A stretch of 64,000 bases of DNA from Quercus robur (GCF_932294415.1 NC_065535.1:15476282-15540281), one strand, 5' to 3'; shown: positions 1 to 12,454, counted from the first letter of the stretch. The notes: generated from the sequence alone by a model not told the origin. Numbers and translations: made by a program.

Positions 1-1254
1 ACCACCCAATTATTCTTCCGCAGTTCTTAAATCATACAGGCTCAGCTCTATTACAAATTTCATCTTTCATTGTTCAATTATGTCTAATACACTGAAAAAA
101 TCCTTTTTTTTTTAACCAATTGTGAGAAAAGCCCAGAAAGTGGTTTATTGATACAAATAAAAGCAAGCTCAAAGTCTCAAACATGACAAATCCCTATCAG
201 TCATCCCGCAAATTAAATTTCCTCAACAAAGGACATGCTAATCCAAACATTAAAAAAAGTTCCTAAGGCCTAGGGGAACAAAGTTTTCCAATACATTATG
301 AGACATTGCAAGCAATTTACAAGCCTCAAAATTGGTTACATATTATTCATCACGTGAAATTATTGGTGGGAATTAAAGTTCGTGAGACTAATATTATACA
401 ACAAATAGAGAATACAGTTCACAGTTTGCTCTTGAAGTCCTGAACTATGTAGCCTCTAACCTAAACGACTATTAAATGGTTTCAATCATTAAGTTTCAAA
501 TTTTACGGATTAGATTTGGCCCCGTATCGAACTAACCTAAATTATTTAATGATAGCGCATACACCTTTTATTATAGTATTTATGCCCAGCAGCTAGGTTT
601 GCGATTATGGTATATTTTTCTAAAACATGTGGCATTTTGGTTTGAGCCAACCTAAATATTAAAATTGAGATGTACTATTTGGCATTAGCAAATGTAATTA
701 TATGTCGCTTTGAATTGACAAACTACTATATTTGATTTAATTTTTAAGCATGTTTTCGGCTTGGATATCTAATTATATATTAGTTGTTGATATGGAATAT
801 TTGTTTTACTTAAAGAGTTATTATAAATGGCTTAGACAACTGATTCAAATCTCCTAATTCGGTATATTTTTTCACAGAATGCAACAAGTCCATTTAAATT
901 TAAATTTTACAAATATGATATTTTTCTAGGCATTTATAAATATGTTAATATCAAGTGTTATGATGAATTGGGAATGAAATTAATGGGGGATGTCTAGTTC
1001 CAATTTCGAGTTTGATATTATATGTGCTTGCTCTATTTCTTTTTTCTGTTCTTTTTTTTTGAAGTTGAAACCGTTTTCAGGCCATTAGTTTGGAATTTGG
1101 ATGGCTTGGATATTTTTATATCACATCAAGATATAAAAGAAGATGGGTGAATCTTCAAATCTAACCCTACTCCTATAAGATGGTCCTCTTCTTTTTCTTT
1201 TTTAATCAAGGAGGATAATATTTTATATATATATATAGAGAGATCATCTAATAT

Positions 1255-1500
1255 AATTTTTTTATGAATGTTACACCACTCAATATAACTTTTAATTGAA
1301 TATCTCACTTTTATCATTAAATTGCATATTTTCATTACTCTTAATATGTATGTCAAATTTTGTATTATTTTGAATGCTAGTATTTATTATTTGATCAATA
1401 AAATTATTTTTTATGTATATTTTTTTAATTAAAAATTTTAAAATTTCACAAATACATAAGATATTTGGCAAAATATAATATAATTGCAGACTTATCAAAA
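1255..1500. repeat. Partial relative of the 29.6-kb MITE
   Basis: The phrase ATGTTACACCACTCAATA and the A/T-rich text after it resemble the interior of the inverted-repeat element at 29637-30031 (ATGTTACACCACCCAATA). The terminal repeats were not found here, so this is a fragment at best. Confidence 0.4.
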
Positions 1501-2807
1501 TACACATTAAAAAAAAAAATCTATAATTACAATAATAAAATATGAGGTTTCGAACATTGATTCATTTAATTAAGGAAAACAGGTTGTAGTATTACTAAGT
1601 GAAGAATCTTTATATCCAATAACATTAACAAAAGTTGTATTAGGGATAACTTAGACTAAAACCTATGTATATATACTATATTGTGTGTTGTAAATACTAT
1701 ATTAAAAAGAAATGGATTTGCATGAACTATAGCAAAATGAAGTTGTCACATCACATCATGACGCAGTACTGCATTTCTTGTAAAAGCTTACCGATTGGCT
1801 TGTACGTGTAAATTTGTATCAACTGTGTGCTTTGAACGTATCCAAACAGTTAATTAATTAAAGCAACCGTAGCACCGTTTAATTGGGGAAGAAATTATAA
1901 GGATATTGAACCAAATGAAGACGTGTGCATGGATGGATTTTTCAATTTATTTTTTAATTTAGTTGTGAGTATGAATTAGTGATTTTATTTGTTTATTAAG
2001 TTTAGCAGCTTCTTTATTTATGTATCTATTTTTAAAAAAATTAAAATTTTTAAGTGCAATTTTTATTCCCGTGGATAATTAATTTTTAAGTGCAATTTTT
2101 ATCCATTTTTTTAATCAAATAATCAAATAAATTTTAATAAAAAAAATCCAAGTGCACACTTAATATGAGCACTTCAAAATTAAATGCATGGTAATGAAGG
2201 GTCATTAATTAATTAATTAATAGGATTAACTTTCTATGCTTAAATTTACTATAAGGGCCGTCGTGCCGAGTAAGGATTTCAACTCAAGGACGAAGATAGA
2301 TTAAAAGTTATTAAGACACGAGTGGAAGAAAAATTAATTCTATAAATATTAATATATAGTGATAAATAATAAATTATAATAAATAAGTAAAAACCCAATT
2401 CATAGCATATCAATCAACTTAAGAAATTAATCTAAAAAAAATAAAAAATTAAACATGTAATTTGCTTACTCAAAGTAAATTAAAAAATAAATCAATATAA
2501 AGTGTTAAGAGTATGGCAATTTACACAAGATGAATTAAAACAATGCAACATAAAATTAAAGAACAGGAAAAATAGAAGAAGATAGAGAATTCAGTAGTTA
2601 ACACTTAGGCTTGTTTGGAGTCAACACCAAATAAAAGAAAACCACAATGTATATATCAGCACGTAAGGTTGGCATTGAGTTGGCATCATGACCATTGAGA
2701 CAATGTCATTAAAAATAAAATTTTCCTTCTGCTTCCCACATCAATAATATATCTAGAAAGTTGCCTTGATTACATTTATTAAAAAAATTATTTTGAATTT
2801 ACTTTCT

Positions 2808-2990
2808 GGGTCCGTTTGGAATCCGTTTATTTTACTGAAATTGATTTTTTTTTTTTTTTGTTAAAAGTACTATAAATAAAAATAAAAGTTAACTGAAATA
2901 ATACAGTTAAACTCATGAATAGTATTAAAAAGTGCAGTGAAATTCATAAATAGTAACAAAAATAAGTTAAATAGTAAAATAAGCCGATAA
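2808..2990. mobile_element. Partial Tourist-like MITE
   Basis: Begins with GGGTCCGTTTGGAATCC, which matches the inverted terminal motif of the complete elements at 33763-34100 and 37361-37652 (read from their 3' ends). It runs through A/T-rich text with repeated 'aatagta' words. The expected far terminus TCCAAACG(C/G)ACCC was not found, so it is truncated or diverged. Confidence 0.5.
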
Positions 2991-4467
2991 CTAAGAGGCA
3001 AATTTTTTACGTAAATCAAGGTTTTTTTTTTTTTTTTTGGGTTTAAGAATCACTTTATAATCAACCATTTCATGGCATCTAAAAAACCATACATCAACAC
3101 TCGGATTACAAAAAATGGCAGCTTGGATAACTCTGGACGCATAAAATATTTTTGTGTCGGCGCCTCTGGTTTCTGAAAATGAATGCCTACTTTACCCACC
3201 AAGTCCATCACCGGTTTGGCGGTTTCCTTTAATGCTTACCACTTATCAGTTATCATCCAAAAGCAAAAAAAAAAAAAAAAAAACAAAACAAAAAAAAACT
3301 AGTTTAACCCGGCTGGGGCAACCCTTTGGCCTTTTACCCTTATCTTAATAGGGCATTGAATTTGAGGATATATTAATAATTTATACGTATAACATACGGA
3401 GTTAGTTTAATATCATGGTTGTCGATCAAGTACCTTTGAAGATCATTGTACGTTTTCATTGGTATGGACCTGATCACTATATTCCCTACAAATCATTTGC
3501 CCACCAAAGGATTAATTTATCGCATTCGATGTTGTTAATTGCATTTAAGTATAAAATATAGAAATTTTTTTTTTTTTTTAGAATACAGTATTTTAACACA
3601 TACATGGGAAGAGAGGGAAAAATGTTTTAAAGAAACTAACAATGATGTATTACATCTTTTAAAACTTTAAACAATATTATATCTTTAATATATATTTTTT
3701 ATTGAATGCAAATTTTGACGAATCCACAATTTAGACTACATTTTTCTCTTATTGATTATTATACATTTCATGCTTGTAAAATTTCAAGATGATGGAAACT
3801 AATAGCCATCTCATCTATGAAAAGTTTAATTTTTAAGTTTTTATATTTTAAAAATCTGCGTAAATGATGAGTTTATAGATCAAATAATAAATAATATCCT
3901 ATTCACTTGATATTTAATATTCGTGTTAGAAGATAGAGAACATATAATTCAATAATGAGATTTTTAAAATATTAATTCTTTAAAAGTTATCTAGTGATAA
4001 AAAAAATATATTAATTCTTTAAAAGTTATCCAATGATAAAAAAAAATGTTTAAAATTATACTAGATGCAACTTCATCTAACAAAAGTCAAATGCTTGCCT
4101 TGTAGATGATTTCGGAGTATTTTTAATTTGTAGATTTTTATTTTATAAAGGATAAAATGGTTTTAGACCGTCCTACGGATGAGAATTTTTGAACAGGCCA
4201 TGGCCACTTGTTTTGTATAAAGTATAAACCACAATAACTCAGAGATGCGGCAGTACCCAATTCAATAGCCTATAAAGTCAGTACAACGTGTAATTGTGGT
4301 TAAAGCTGAAACGCATGCAAAAGCAGTTGATGGTCAAGTGAACGTTAACTTCTTCCACATTCTTATAACACCATAAGGTTTCTTCAATTTCAGTAGTGAG
4401 TCTAGTGACTAAAGGCCAAGCTTTCAAACTCTATCAAAACTCAGAATAAGCTTCATAGTTTAGAACA

Positions 4468-6292
4468 ATGTGTATAGGTGCGTTTGCTTGGCAAGCCCAC
4501 CCGCTATACCCCTTTCTTCTCTTGCAAAATAGAGATGAATATCACAACAGGCAAGCTTATTAATTTTGGTTTATCATTTATTTTTCTTTCTATACTTTGG
4601 TTTAAACATCAGTATAATGAGATCGGTATTTTTTGTGTGCTTGAAGGCCTACAGAACCATTGGCTTGGTGGGAAGGTTGTGAGATACTAGGAGGTAGAGA
4701 TGAGGTTGCAGGAGGCACATGGTTGGCTTGTTCAAGAGGAGGGAGGGTGGCTTTTATAACAAACGTGTTGGAGCTTCATACTCTCCCCGAGGCAAAGAGT
4801 CGTGGAGACCTGCCTGTGCTTTTCTTAGAGGTATACATGTGGCCGACCTTCGTTGTGAATCATGATTAGTCTGTTAAGAATCCATAACATACTCCAAAGT
4901 TTTGGATTTAAGAGTTTTGGGTGTAATAAAACAAAAGATACTCCTACAGCTAAATAAACCTAATGACTAATCATTTTATCTACTAATCTTGTCTGTAAAA
5001 CAAGGACTCCTTATCCACTTCTTAAAAAGGGAAATTGCTAAATAGTAAATTCTGACTTCTTGACATTCACTCAAGGAGAAAAAACTTGGCTGCCCCTTTG
5101 TTATTGACTCAATTTCGTAGTTGGTTCACTTTTTATTTCTAACATGTAATGATTGCAGAGCACAAAGACTCCCAAGGAGTTTGCAGCGGAACTGATTAAA
5201 GAGGCCCATCAATACAACGGATTCAACCTTATTGTGGCTGATATCTCTTCCAAAACCATGTTTTATGTCTCCAACAGGCCGAAAGGAGAACCCACTCTCA
5301 TGCAGGAGGTTTCTCCGGGCATTCACGTGCTTTCAAATGCAAAGCTTGACTCCCCATGGCATAAGGTTAGAACAGAACATGTACTCTTTTTATTCAAAAT
5401 AGAACAAACACAATGGAAAAGGAAAAATACATACTGCCAAATTGGCTACTAACATTAGCATTTTTTATAATAACATTATAGGATGGACAAGACAAGAAGA
5501 AGAAAAAAATTCAACATAGTTTAGGCAACTTAAAAAACAAGTTATACGCAGAAAATGACGAATGATTTAAGAAGCCTCAATAAGCTGAACAATACAAATA
5601 ATGTAGCTTAAATATGAAGATATTTCTTCCCTACGTACCATGGATTATTGTTTCTTATAGCATGGTTTGAAAATAAGATTTGCAACGTGTTTCATTCTTA
5701 ATCTCCAACACACCAGAACAAAAGAACACTTCCTATATCTGGATCAGTATATGTCAGCAGATTCATCCAGCAGAGCCGGAGTATTATCCTGCATACTACA
5801 TTGTTTAACCCTAAAATGACACGTATAACCAAATAAACAATAAACAATAAACTTTTGCCTTTTTCTTTTTTATATTCTGCAGGCTCAACGCTTAGGACTG
5901 AGTTTTAAGGAACGGCTTGCTAAACATGGCAAGGGTGAGATACCTTTGAAGGAGATGGTTGAGAAGCTAATGAGGGACACAGTTAAAGCTGATGAAAGCA
6001 AATTACCTCATATTTGTTCCCTAGACTGGGAGTTCAAACTAAGCTCCATATTCGTAGAAGTTGACACCCCACTGGTAAATATTGTTAGTTAATATACAAT
6101 TCCCACCCTGGGAATTTCTAAGTTTTACTCATCCCTCTATCTTCTGATGTACAGGGACTTTATGGCACTAGGAGCACTGCCGCATTAACCATAAAAGCCA
6201 GTGGGGAAGTTAGCTTTTATGAGATGCATCTTGACAAGGACACATGGAAGGAAAAAACTGTAAATTACCATATTCAGAGGCTGAAGTCATAA
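4468..6292 (+). CDS. TANGO2: TANGO2/NRDE-family protein (Transport and Golgi organisation 2 homologue)
   Basis: Five coding exons: 4468-4550, 4647-4830, 5159-5365, 5883-6074 and 6155-6292, giving 267 aa, about the usual length for plant TANGO2-like proteins. The N terminus carries the family hallmarks: MCIGAFAWQAHPLYPFLLL, then NRDEYHNRPTEPLAWWEG, then GGRDEVAGGTWLA and NVLE. Later come RGDLPVLFLE, NGFNLIVAD, SNRPKG and, near the C terminus, GTRSTAAL. The start is the ATG of MCIG; cysteine 2 is the expected NRDE-superfamily N-terminal nucleophile. Introns 2-4 are GT-AG and in phase 0. Intron 1 needs a GC donor (see separate entry). A polyadenylation-like AATAAA lies near 6398. Animal TANGO2 is linked to secretory-pathway organisation and to haem/lipid handling. 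The plant role is not settled, so function is inferred from family only. The exon structure is read from the sequence without transcript support. Confidence 0.9.
4551..4646 (+). other. GC-AG intron 1 of the TANGO2-like gene
   Basis: Exon 1 ends ...CACAACAG and the intron begins GCAAGC. It ends TTGAAG, and exon 2 continues as GCCTACAGAACC. Only this joint restores the conserved family reading NRPTEPLAWWEG (codon AG|G = Arg). No GT donor in the neighbourhood gives that frame. GC-AG is the commonest non-canonical spliceosomal intron class, and ACAG|GCAAG fits its strong donor consensus. Confidence 0.8.
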
Positions 6293-7619
6293 ATGGAGAG
6301 AAAGCAACTGAAAGACAGCACCTGAATAAGAGATTGCCCATCTATTTACTCATATGTATGCAGTAAGCCACTTGGTTGATGTATTTTGTAAATGCATAAA
6401 TAAAGGCCTAACATAGGCATATTTATATCATAACATACTCCCAAAACCATTAATCAAATTAAGAAGGCAATTAACTACTAACAATAATCAAATTAGAATA
6501 CAATCAATCATGGATCTTGTGTTCAGAAACTTAGCTATGGAAGTGCCTTTTCTGCGGGGTTGGGGGAAACCCTAGGGGAATTGCACATATGGAAACACTG
6601 AGTCAAGCAGACAAGTTGATTGATTGTGTCTATGGTAGGAATCTTTTGCACCAAGAAACCAGAAACTTGAACAATGAAAATGAATTGCATAAATGCAGTA
6701 ATCCAATTTAGCCATCACTGTCCTGGTGATACAACCTGTTCCATAAGTGTGGGTGCATTTGGTAGTCTCTGCCATTACTGACAAACCAATGATATGGGCA
6801 CCATTTGATTGGAATATGAGAATCTGGAAGTTATTAGAGGTACCCAGTGTAACACAGATTATGAAGATAAAATAGAGAAAGAAAAGCAATAATTTTTTTC
6901 CTTGCTGAGTAAAAGAAAAATGCCTATCTCTAAATTACCATTTTGAAATATTAGACACTGTAATAAATATAAAAATTATCAAAACATGTGTAGTAAATTG
7001 GTCTAAAACAAAAGAAATCTTTAGAATTATCCAAATTTTATGAATACGGTTTTGGGGAAACTGAAGAGACTAACCATTCACAAGAATGAAACAATTACTA
7101 GATATATATATCCCTCATTACAGTCAATTGTAATTATAGAAATACAGGCGTTCATAAAATAAACCAAGACATAAACTAGCAAATAGCAATCTACAATCCT
7201 ATGTGTGCAATGAAACACACTTTCAAAAAAAACTTGATAAACTCAACTTATATACTGTATGAAATTACAATGACATCGTTTTACTTCACCTTAGTTGCTT
7301 GTATATTGTAAACTATATGGTGTAAATGTAACTGCAGTTGTGTTCTTCTCATGTTTAAATGTGTTTATTGCATCAATTAATTAAATTGTAATTCTTAAAT
7401 TAAGACTTTGTGATGTCTTATCTTTGAAAGAAAGATGCAAATATATGTGGTATCGCTCATCAAAAACAAAAATATCCATGGTCTCTTATCTTTGATACAG
7501 ATAACATCTCAACCCCTACCCCCTTCAAAACAAAGAAATTAAACAAAAAAAGAAAAAAAAGAAGAAAAAAAAGGAGAGGATAAGGAGCATAAATAATTAC
7601 AGTAGAAGCTAGAGTAATT
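6293..7619. other. 3' flanks of two convergent genes
   Basis: This stretch separates the 3' ends of the TANGO2-like gene (+) and the PPR gene (-). It contains the likely 3' UTR of each. A 105-codon open frame on the minus strand (6572-6889) has no recognisable domain and is not called. Nothing else was seen. Confidence 0.5.
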
Positions 7620-9143
7620 TTAAAAACCTAACCTTTTATCTCTTTCAAATTGCAACAACCATGATGTTGTTTCTCTATCCAACTTGAATCCTGCCAGCTC
7701 TGCCTCCTTACAGACCTCCTTACACTTGGCCAGCCTCCCAGAAATCATGTAAATTTTAATCATGTCCCGGTATATGTCATATGTGGGAGAGAAGCCTGCT
7801 TCTTTAAGCTTCGAAAAGTATCTTACAGCTCTTGAGAGATCATTCAAAGCAACGAAAAGCCTAATTACCACACGATAAGCTGGAAGATCAATGAGACAGT
7901 TAGAAGCCTCCATTTCCCAAACCACAGCCAATGCCTCCCTGTACTTCTTCTCTGAATAACGGCTATGAATCAAAGTAGTGTACAATACAACACTTGGATC
8001 GCGCCCAGATTGTTTGAACCAATTAAACAGACTCTCTACAATTTCAAATTTCCTAAGCTTAATGCAAACTTTCATGATAGCAGTACAGTCCTGTTGGCTT
8101 AAACTGAAATCCTCTCTTTCCCCAAGTTCATCCAGTAAGGCTACAACAAGCATTTGTTTATCCGGGTGCTTCCCAAGCTCCAATATTAACTTTGCATAAA
8201 CACTAGAATCCAACATTCTTTTACCATCCTTGGCTACCAAAAGAACCTTCCTTGCAAGACGCAAGCTTCCTCCTCTAATGAACCCTCTCACCATTGCCTC
8301 GATCACACCCCGACTCGCCAAAGAAGTGAACTTTTCTAAATTGAATGGCATCTTCAGCTCATGATTCCTTGCCAGGACCTCAACTGTCGAAGCCAATACC
8401 CGATCATCCGGGAAAAGCTGAGGTTGTTTCTGAGCCCAACAGAATGTCTGTAAAGCTCTCTCAGGAAGACCCATGTGACCCAATTCCCGAATTGTTAATG
8501 ACAAGGATCCTTTCCTTAAAAATCTAGCCCACTTGTTGAGAATGACAGACACATCTGCCTCTGAACTAAGGCTTCTAATTTCTCTGGCTATACCAATAAG
8601 AACACCAGGATTTTTGTACACTTTGTTGGATAAGGATACACGTGAAGAAACTGCCATTGGAGAAACTAATTTAACATTATTCTTTGGTGTAGGAAGTCCT
8701 ATAGGTCTAAGCTTATGGGGAAGCGGGAGTGGAAGTGGCCTTTCTCTATTCAACTTTCCAGGTTTCTGAGGTATTCTCCCTTGGAAAAGGGATGAAATAG
8801 CTTCAATCTCATCTGAATCCCAAACAATACCATCTTCTCCGTCTCCTTCTTGGTTATGTTCTTCTTCTTCTTCTTCTTGGGTATCTTCTTCTACTGCCAA
8901 GTGAGGTTTTTGACTATTTATCAAATCAGTTAGAGATGGGTCAGTGGGGCTTTTGCTTTTGTTGGCCTTCTTCAAGAATAAATTAACACCAAAGTCCGGA
9001 GGAAGCTTGGTGCGCCGTGGATACTGAAGGTTCTTGGGCAATCTTCTCCTAGTACTTGAATGGGCAGAGGCCATCAAAGCTACCCTGCCATTTCTTCCCC
9101 ATGAGATGGGATATAGACTAATGGTAGAGAATGTGCAATCCAT
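7620..9143 (-). CDS. EMB975: PPR protein, EMB975 / At2g01860-like
   Basis: Intronless 507-aa frame starting at the ATG at 9143. The N terminus (MDCTFSTISLYPISWGR...) is rich in Ser, Thr and Arg and poor in acid, as expected of a plastid transit peptide. It is followed by a basic stretch with RTKLPPDFGVNLFLKKA and an acidic low-complexity run around residues 95-112. From about residue 215 to the end there are helical-hairpin repeats of PPR type; the clearest read VVLYTTLIHSRYSEKKYREA, LPAYRVVIRLFVALND and YDIYRDMIKIYMISGRLAKC. Intronless genes are typical of plant PPR proteins. I recognise the N-terminal block and overall layout as those of Arabidopsis EMB975 (At2g01860), a P-class protein needed in embryo development. 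The assignment is from memory. An organellar RNA-binding role is inferred from the family; no E or DYW extension is present. Confidence 0.85.
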   Translation of the reverse strand: MDCTFSTISLYPISWGRNGRVALMASAHSSTRRRLPKNLQYPRRTKLPPDFGVNLFLKKANKSKSPTDPSLTDLINSQKPHLAVEEDTQEEEEEEHNQEGDGEDGIVWDSDEIEAISSLFQGRIPQKPGKLNRERPLPLPLPHKLRPIGLPTPKNNVKLVSPMAVSSRVSLSNKVYKNPGVLIGIAREIRSLSSEADVSVILNKWARFLRKGSLSLTIRELGHMGLPERALQTFCWAQKQPQLFPDDRVLASTVEVLARNHELKMPFNLEKFTSLASRGVIEAMVRGFIRGGSLRLARKVLLVAKDGKRMLDSSVYAKLILELGKHPDKQMLVVALLDELGEREDFSLSQQDCTAIMKVCIKLRKFEIVESLFNWFKQSGRDPSVVLYTTLIHSRYSEKKYREALAVVWEMEASNCLIDLPAYRVVIRLFVALNDLSRAVRYFSKLKEAGFSPTYDIYRDMIKIYMISGRLAKCKEVCKEAELAGFKLDRETTSWLLQFERDKRLGF

Positions 9144-9380
9144 TGTTTGGAAAATTGGAGGGGTGTGTGTGTGAGAGAGTTTGAAGATGTGTTGGTGTTA
9201 AACTACTTAGACGCATTTCGATGTCACTGAGAAATTTCAGCAAACACCTGGTGTGCTTGGAGAGGTTTTTTCATAAGCAAATACCGACAGGGTAATCATT
9301 CCCGTGCTTTCCGTTTTCTCTTTCCTAAAACACTGTTGCTTGTTACTTATTAGTTACTGGATCGTCCCCAAAAGCTAATT
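9144..9380 (-). promoter_or_regulatory. 5' flank / promoter side of the PPR gene
   Basis: About 240 bases directly upstream of the PPR start (reading leftward on the minus strand), before the tandem duplication begins at 9381. It includes a CA/TG-rich piece just upstream of the ATG. No convincing TATA element was identified, so only the position supports this call. Confidence 0.3.
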
Positions 9381-10050
9381 TCCTAACCACATCACATCAG
9401 GAAGCCCATAAAGCTCATCAGGTTAATCACTTTTTGTTCATTTGTCAATCATGTTAAGAAGGCCCGGAGGATTTAGTCTCACACTCCGCAAGCCCAATGG
9501 ACCAAAATACAAAGTAAAATAAAGGTTATCCTGTGTCTCCTTTCTTAAGCTTTTAGGATCACAACTCGCAAAGTCACGCGATGCGTGAAAAAATGTTGTA
9601 AGTTAAATAGTACATGCGTTATTTAAAAGAATATAATGTAAAATTTAGGGTCCAATTAATCCAAAATGGACCGAATTGACTTAAGTAGATTAAGCTGGAT
9701 CAAATAGACTAAATTTCCTAACCACATCACATCAGGAAGCCCATAAAGCTCATCAGGTTAATCACTTTTTGTTCATTTGTCAATCATGTTAAGAAGGCCC
9801 GGAGGATTTAGTCTCACACTCCGCAAGCCCAATGGACCAAAATACAAAGTAAAATAAAGGTTATTCTGTGTCTCCTTTCTTAGGCTTTTAGGGTCACAAC
9901 TCGCAAAGTCACGCGATGCGTGAAAAAATGTTGTAAGTTAAATAGTACATGCGTTATTTAAAAGAATATAATGTAAAATTTAGGGTCCAATTAATCCAAA
10001 ATGGACCGAATTGACTTAAGTAGATCAAGCTGGATCAAATAGACTAAATT
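9381..10050. repeat. Tandem duplication, two 335-bp units
   Basis: Unit 1 (9381-9715) and unit 2 (9716-10050) both start TCCTAACCACATCACATC and end AAATAGACTAAATT. They differ at only about four positions that I could see (for example ggttatc/ggttatt, cttaagc/cttaggc, aggatca/agggtca, gattaag/gatcaag). Identity is near 99%, so the duplication is recent. The unit has no coding content. It lies upstream of the PPR gene and could alter its promoter region. Confidence 0.92.
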
Positions 10051-10591
10051 GAACCGATATGGACCAAAATATTATGCTGATGTGGCTCAAATGGAGTATA
10101 ACAATAATAAATAATGCACTCCAGGTTTTAGGTTTGTCATACTTTATATTAAAATAAAAGTTAATTAAGAGAACACCATGATGAACCCTAGATGCAGAGC
10201 ACTCAAGCAATAGGGAAGTGCTATTGTACACAACTGTAAAGATGTAATTAGTCACGTTTAAAGTTCATACTTCATAATACTCTTCACCTTCTCATTATTT
10301 CAGAATTGCAAAAAGTAAACTGTAGGAGTCAATCGTGTTTTTTCAAGCTCATGTTCATCAACCGAAAGGGAAAGAGGGGAGAAATATGCCTCATCTCTGT
10401 GTGCATTTCTATATTTTCTGGGCTCTGATGGCTTTGTAAAATTCATCAGCAACACAACCAGACACCATCTATTAAATACAGACCATGACCCTCTAATTTG
10501 CCACAACACTACTGCTAGTCACAACCATCACATCACGGTTGCAGCCATGACACATCCATCTTAAATGACGAGAAAGTTTATATAATTGCTC
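10051..10591. other. Intergenic, no gene seen
   Basis: Plain A/T-rich sequence between the tandem duplication and the LINE target site. Short open frames on the minus strand have no family content. Confidence 0.5.
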
Positions 10592-10607
10592 AACGTTCTA
10601 ATTCCTG
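10592..10607. repeat. 5' target-site duplication of LINE-1a
   Basis: AACGTTCTAATTCCTG, repeated exactly at 16633-16648 directly after the poly(A) tail. Confidence 0.95.
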
Positions 10608-10858
10608 TTTCTCTCGCAAAAGTTAGAAAGGGTCTCGCTACCCTCTCTGCCTTTTGCCTGTAGAATTGTTGGTCCCTCCTGTACTGGAGGAGTCTGGGTT
10701 CTCTAGAGGTAACAAGTTTATCTCAGAGCTTGTGGTTTGTTCCTTTCGTGGGTTCCTGGGAAACACCTCTTTCTTTCTTTCTTTCCTCTCTGTTTCCCTG
10801 TGGGGTCCTGTTTTCGTAGTCCCCCTTGTACTCTATCTTTTCTCCTTTTTATCTCCTG

Positions 10859-12454
10859 ATGGAGGAGCTAACAAGTACCTGGAATAACCTCTCCCTAAAC
10901 GAGAGAGAAGGCTCAAAATTTACTCTCCAAACCCAACATAGGTCTGTGGAGTTTATTATTGCAGCAAAATTTCTGACTAAACGTGTGTTGAATATGGAAG
11001 CCGTGGCAAAAACCTTTAGGCAACTATGGAGATCCACTGAGGGTTTCAAGTTGAGGAAACTTGATGACCATTTGATCTTGTTTGTGTTCAAGAAAAAAGG
11101 AGACCTGGACCGGGTTCTTCAGAGTGAACCTTGGTCTTTTGATAAAAACCTGGTAGTCTTACAACGTTATGACCAAGATGATCCAGTTAAGGATCTAAAG
11201 TTTGATCGGGCTATGTTCTGGGTCCAAGTTCACGACATTCCGATCTGATATATGTCTAGAGAAGTTGCTGAATCTATTTGTGAGTCGGTTGGTGTTGTTT
11301 GTCATTCAAATGCAGGGGTGGAGGCGGATGGTGGCAGATTTATTCGGGTTAAAGTGAGCCTGGATATCTCCCTTCCCCTTTGCCGTGGATGGTTGATTAC
11401 ATTAGATAACGGAAAAAAGCATTGGGTTAGCTTCAAATATGAATGGCTCCCCAATATATGTTACTGGTGTGGTAGGTTGGACCATAACGATAAGGATTGT
11501 GCTCTATGGATTCAGAGCAAAGGCTCTCTTACAGAGGAGAATAGACAATATAACCAAGCGTTGAGAGCTTCTCCGTATAGGCCCCAAAAGTCTGTGATTT
11601 TTGTCCCGGGCTTCTATGAGAGAGCTGAGAATCCTAGGACGAGTTCCGGTGAGCCTACGGACGATCAGGTGATGCCAGAATTTTCTGGTCCTCCTCCGTC
11701 GACTGAGATGAACCCAGTAATGGTAATGGACACGCATGAAGAATCCAGTAAGGCTGATGCGACACCGGATGTGTCAGGTTCACGGGACGATAGAGACTTG
11801 ACGTATGAGCCCCAGGCCGATCTCGGATTTTCCTCACCCTCAACTGTCATTTGTCAGGCTACTGAAGAGCGTGCTATCCCAAATGGTGATGTCTCTCTGC
11901 TGGCAGATTTGGAAGCCAGTCCAAAGCCGCCCAAATCAGATATGTTGCCAAAAAACACTGGCACATTTGCTGATGGTGACCCTTTTCTGGCCAAGCTCCA
12001 AGAAATTGATAATGACATAAAGAAATATGACCATGACCCGAGTTTCATGTCTCGTGTTTTGGGTGAGTCAGGCTCTGGCTTAGATGGGTTGGTGGCGGTA
12101 CAGACTCGAAGTGAGAATGCAGCAGAGAAATCCTTGATAGTTGGGCCACAAGAAAATGGGCCTTACTCCCCTAAGCTAGTGGTTAACCGGCCCAACAAAA
12201 GACTTCCTCTTCAGGATCTATCTAATTCTAATGGGCAGCCTTTCAAAGCAAAGCCCAAAAGAACACCCAAGTTACAAAAGCCCATTGTATTTTCCAACTT
12301 GGCTTCTCCAGCTAACGCTAAAAAAAGAGAACACTCACCAGAAGAGACTTCCGATGCTCCAGCATTGAAAAAGAGAGGTGTAAGCTCCAATGCGTCTTCC
12401 TTCTCTGATATCCCATTGGCGGCGGCTACCTCTCAGCCCCGCCGTGAGCCATGA
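10859..12454 (+). pseudogene. LINE-1a ORF1 (DUF4283 + zinc knuckle RNA-binding protein)
   Basis: Starts at the ATG of MEELTSTWNNLSL and would be 531 codons plus stop. Residues 15-130 form a DUF4283 domain, including the hallmark EPWSFDKNLVVLQRYD and FWVQVHDIPI. A CCHC zinc knuckle of the zf-CCHC_4 kind reads CYWCGRLDHNDKDC near residue 200. The rest is a polar, Ser/Pro-rich tail, basic near its end (KAKPKRTPKLQKP). One TGA at 11246-11248 interrupts the frame directly after HDIPI; the frame continues as YMSREVAESICESVG. By family knowledge the protein coats LINE RNA. Its terminal TGA overlaps the ATG of ORF2 as ATGA. Confidence 0.93.

Larger units (their letters stand above)
1..4467. other. 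Intergenic, A/T-rich, no gene recognised
   Basis: No coding region with recognisable family content was seen on either strand. The stretch is rich in A and T runs and short simple repeats. It holds a partial MITE near 2808 and a sequence near 1255-1500 that resembles the element at 29637-30031. The last few hundred bases are the promoter and 5' UTR of the TANGO2-like gene. The short open frames here are low-complexity and look like chance. Confidence 0.6.

Noticed and set aside
2240-2640. Possible old retroelement non-coding sequence
   Set aside because: Suggestive wording only; no terminal repeats or duplications found.
6572-6889. 105-codon minus-strand frame between two genes
   Set aside because: No domain, no homologue recognised, lies in 3' flanking sequence; probably chance.
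7978-8769. Plus-strand open frames inside the PPR gene
   Set aside because: Antisense shadows of the PPR coding frame.
10654-10887. Plus-strand frame upstream of LINE ORF1
   Set aside because: Lies in the LINE 5' UTR and is in a different frame from ORF1; no domain.
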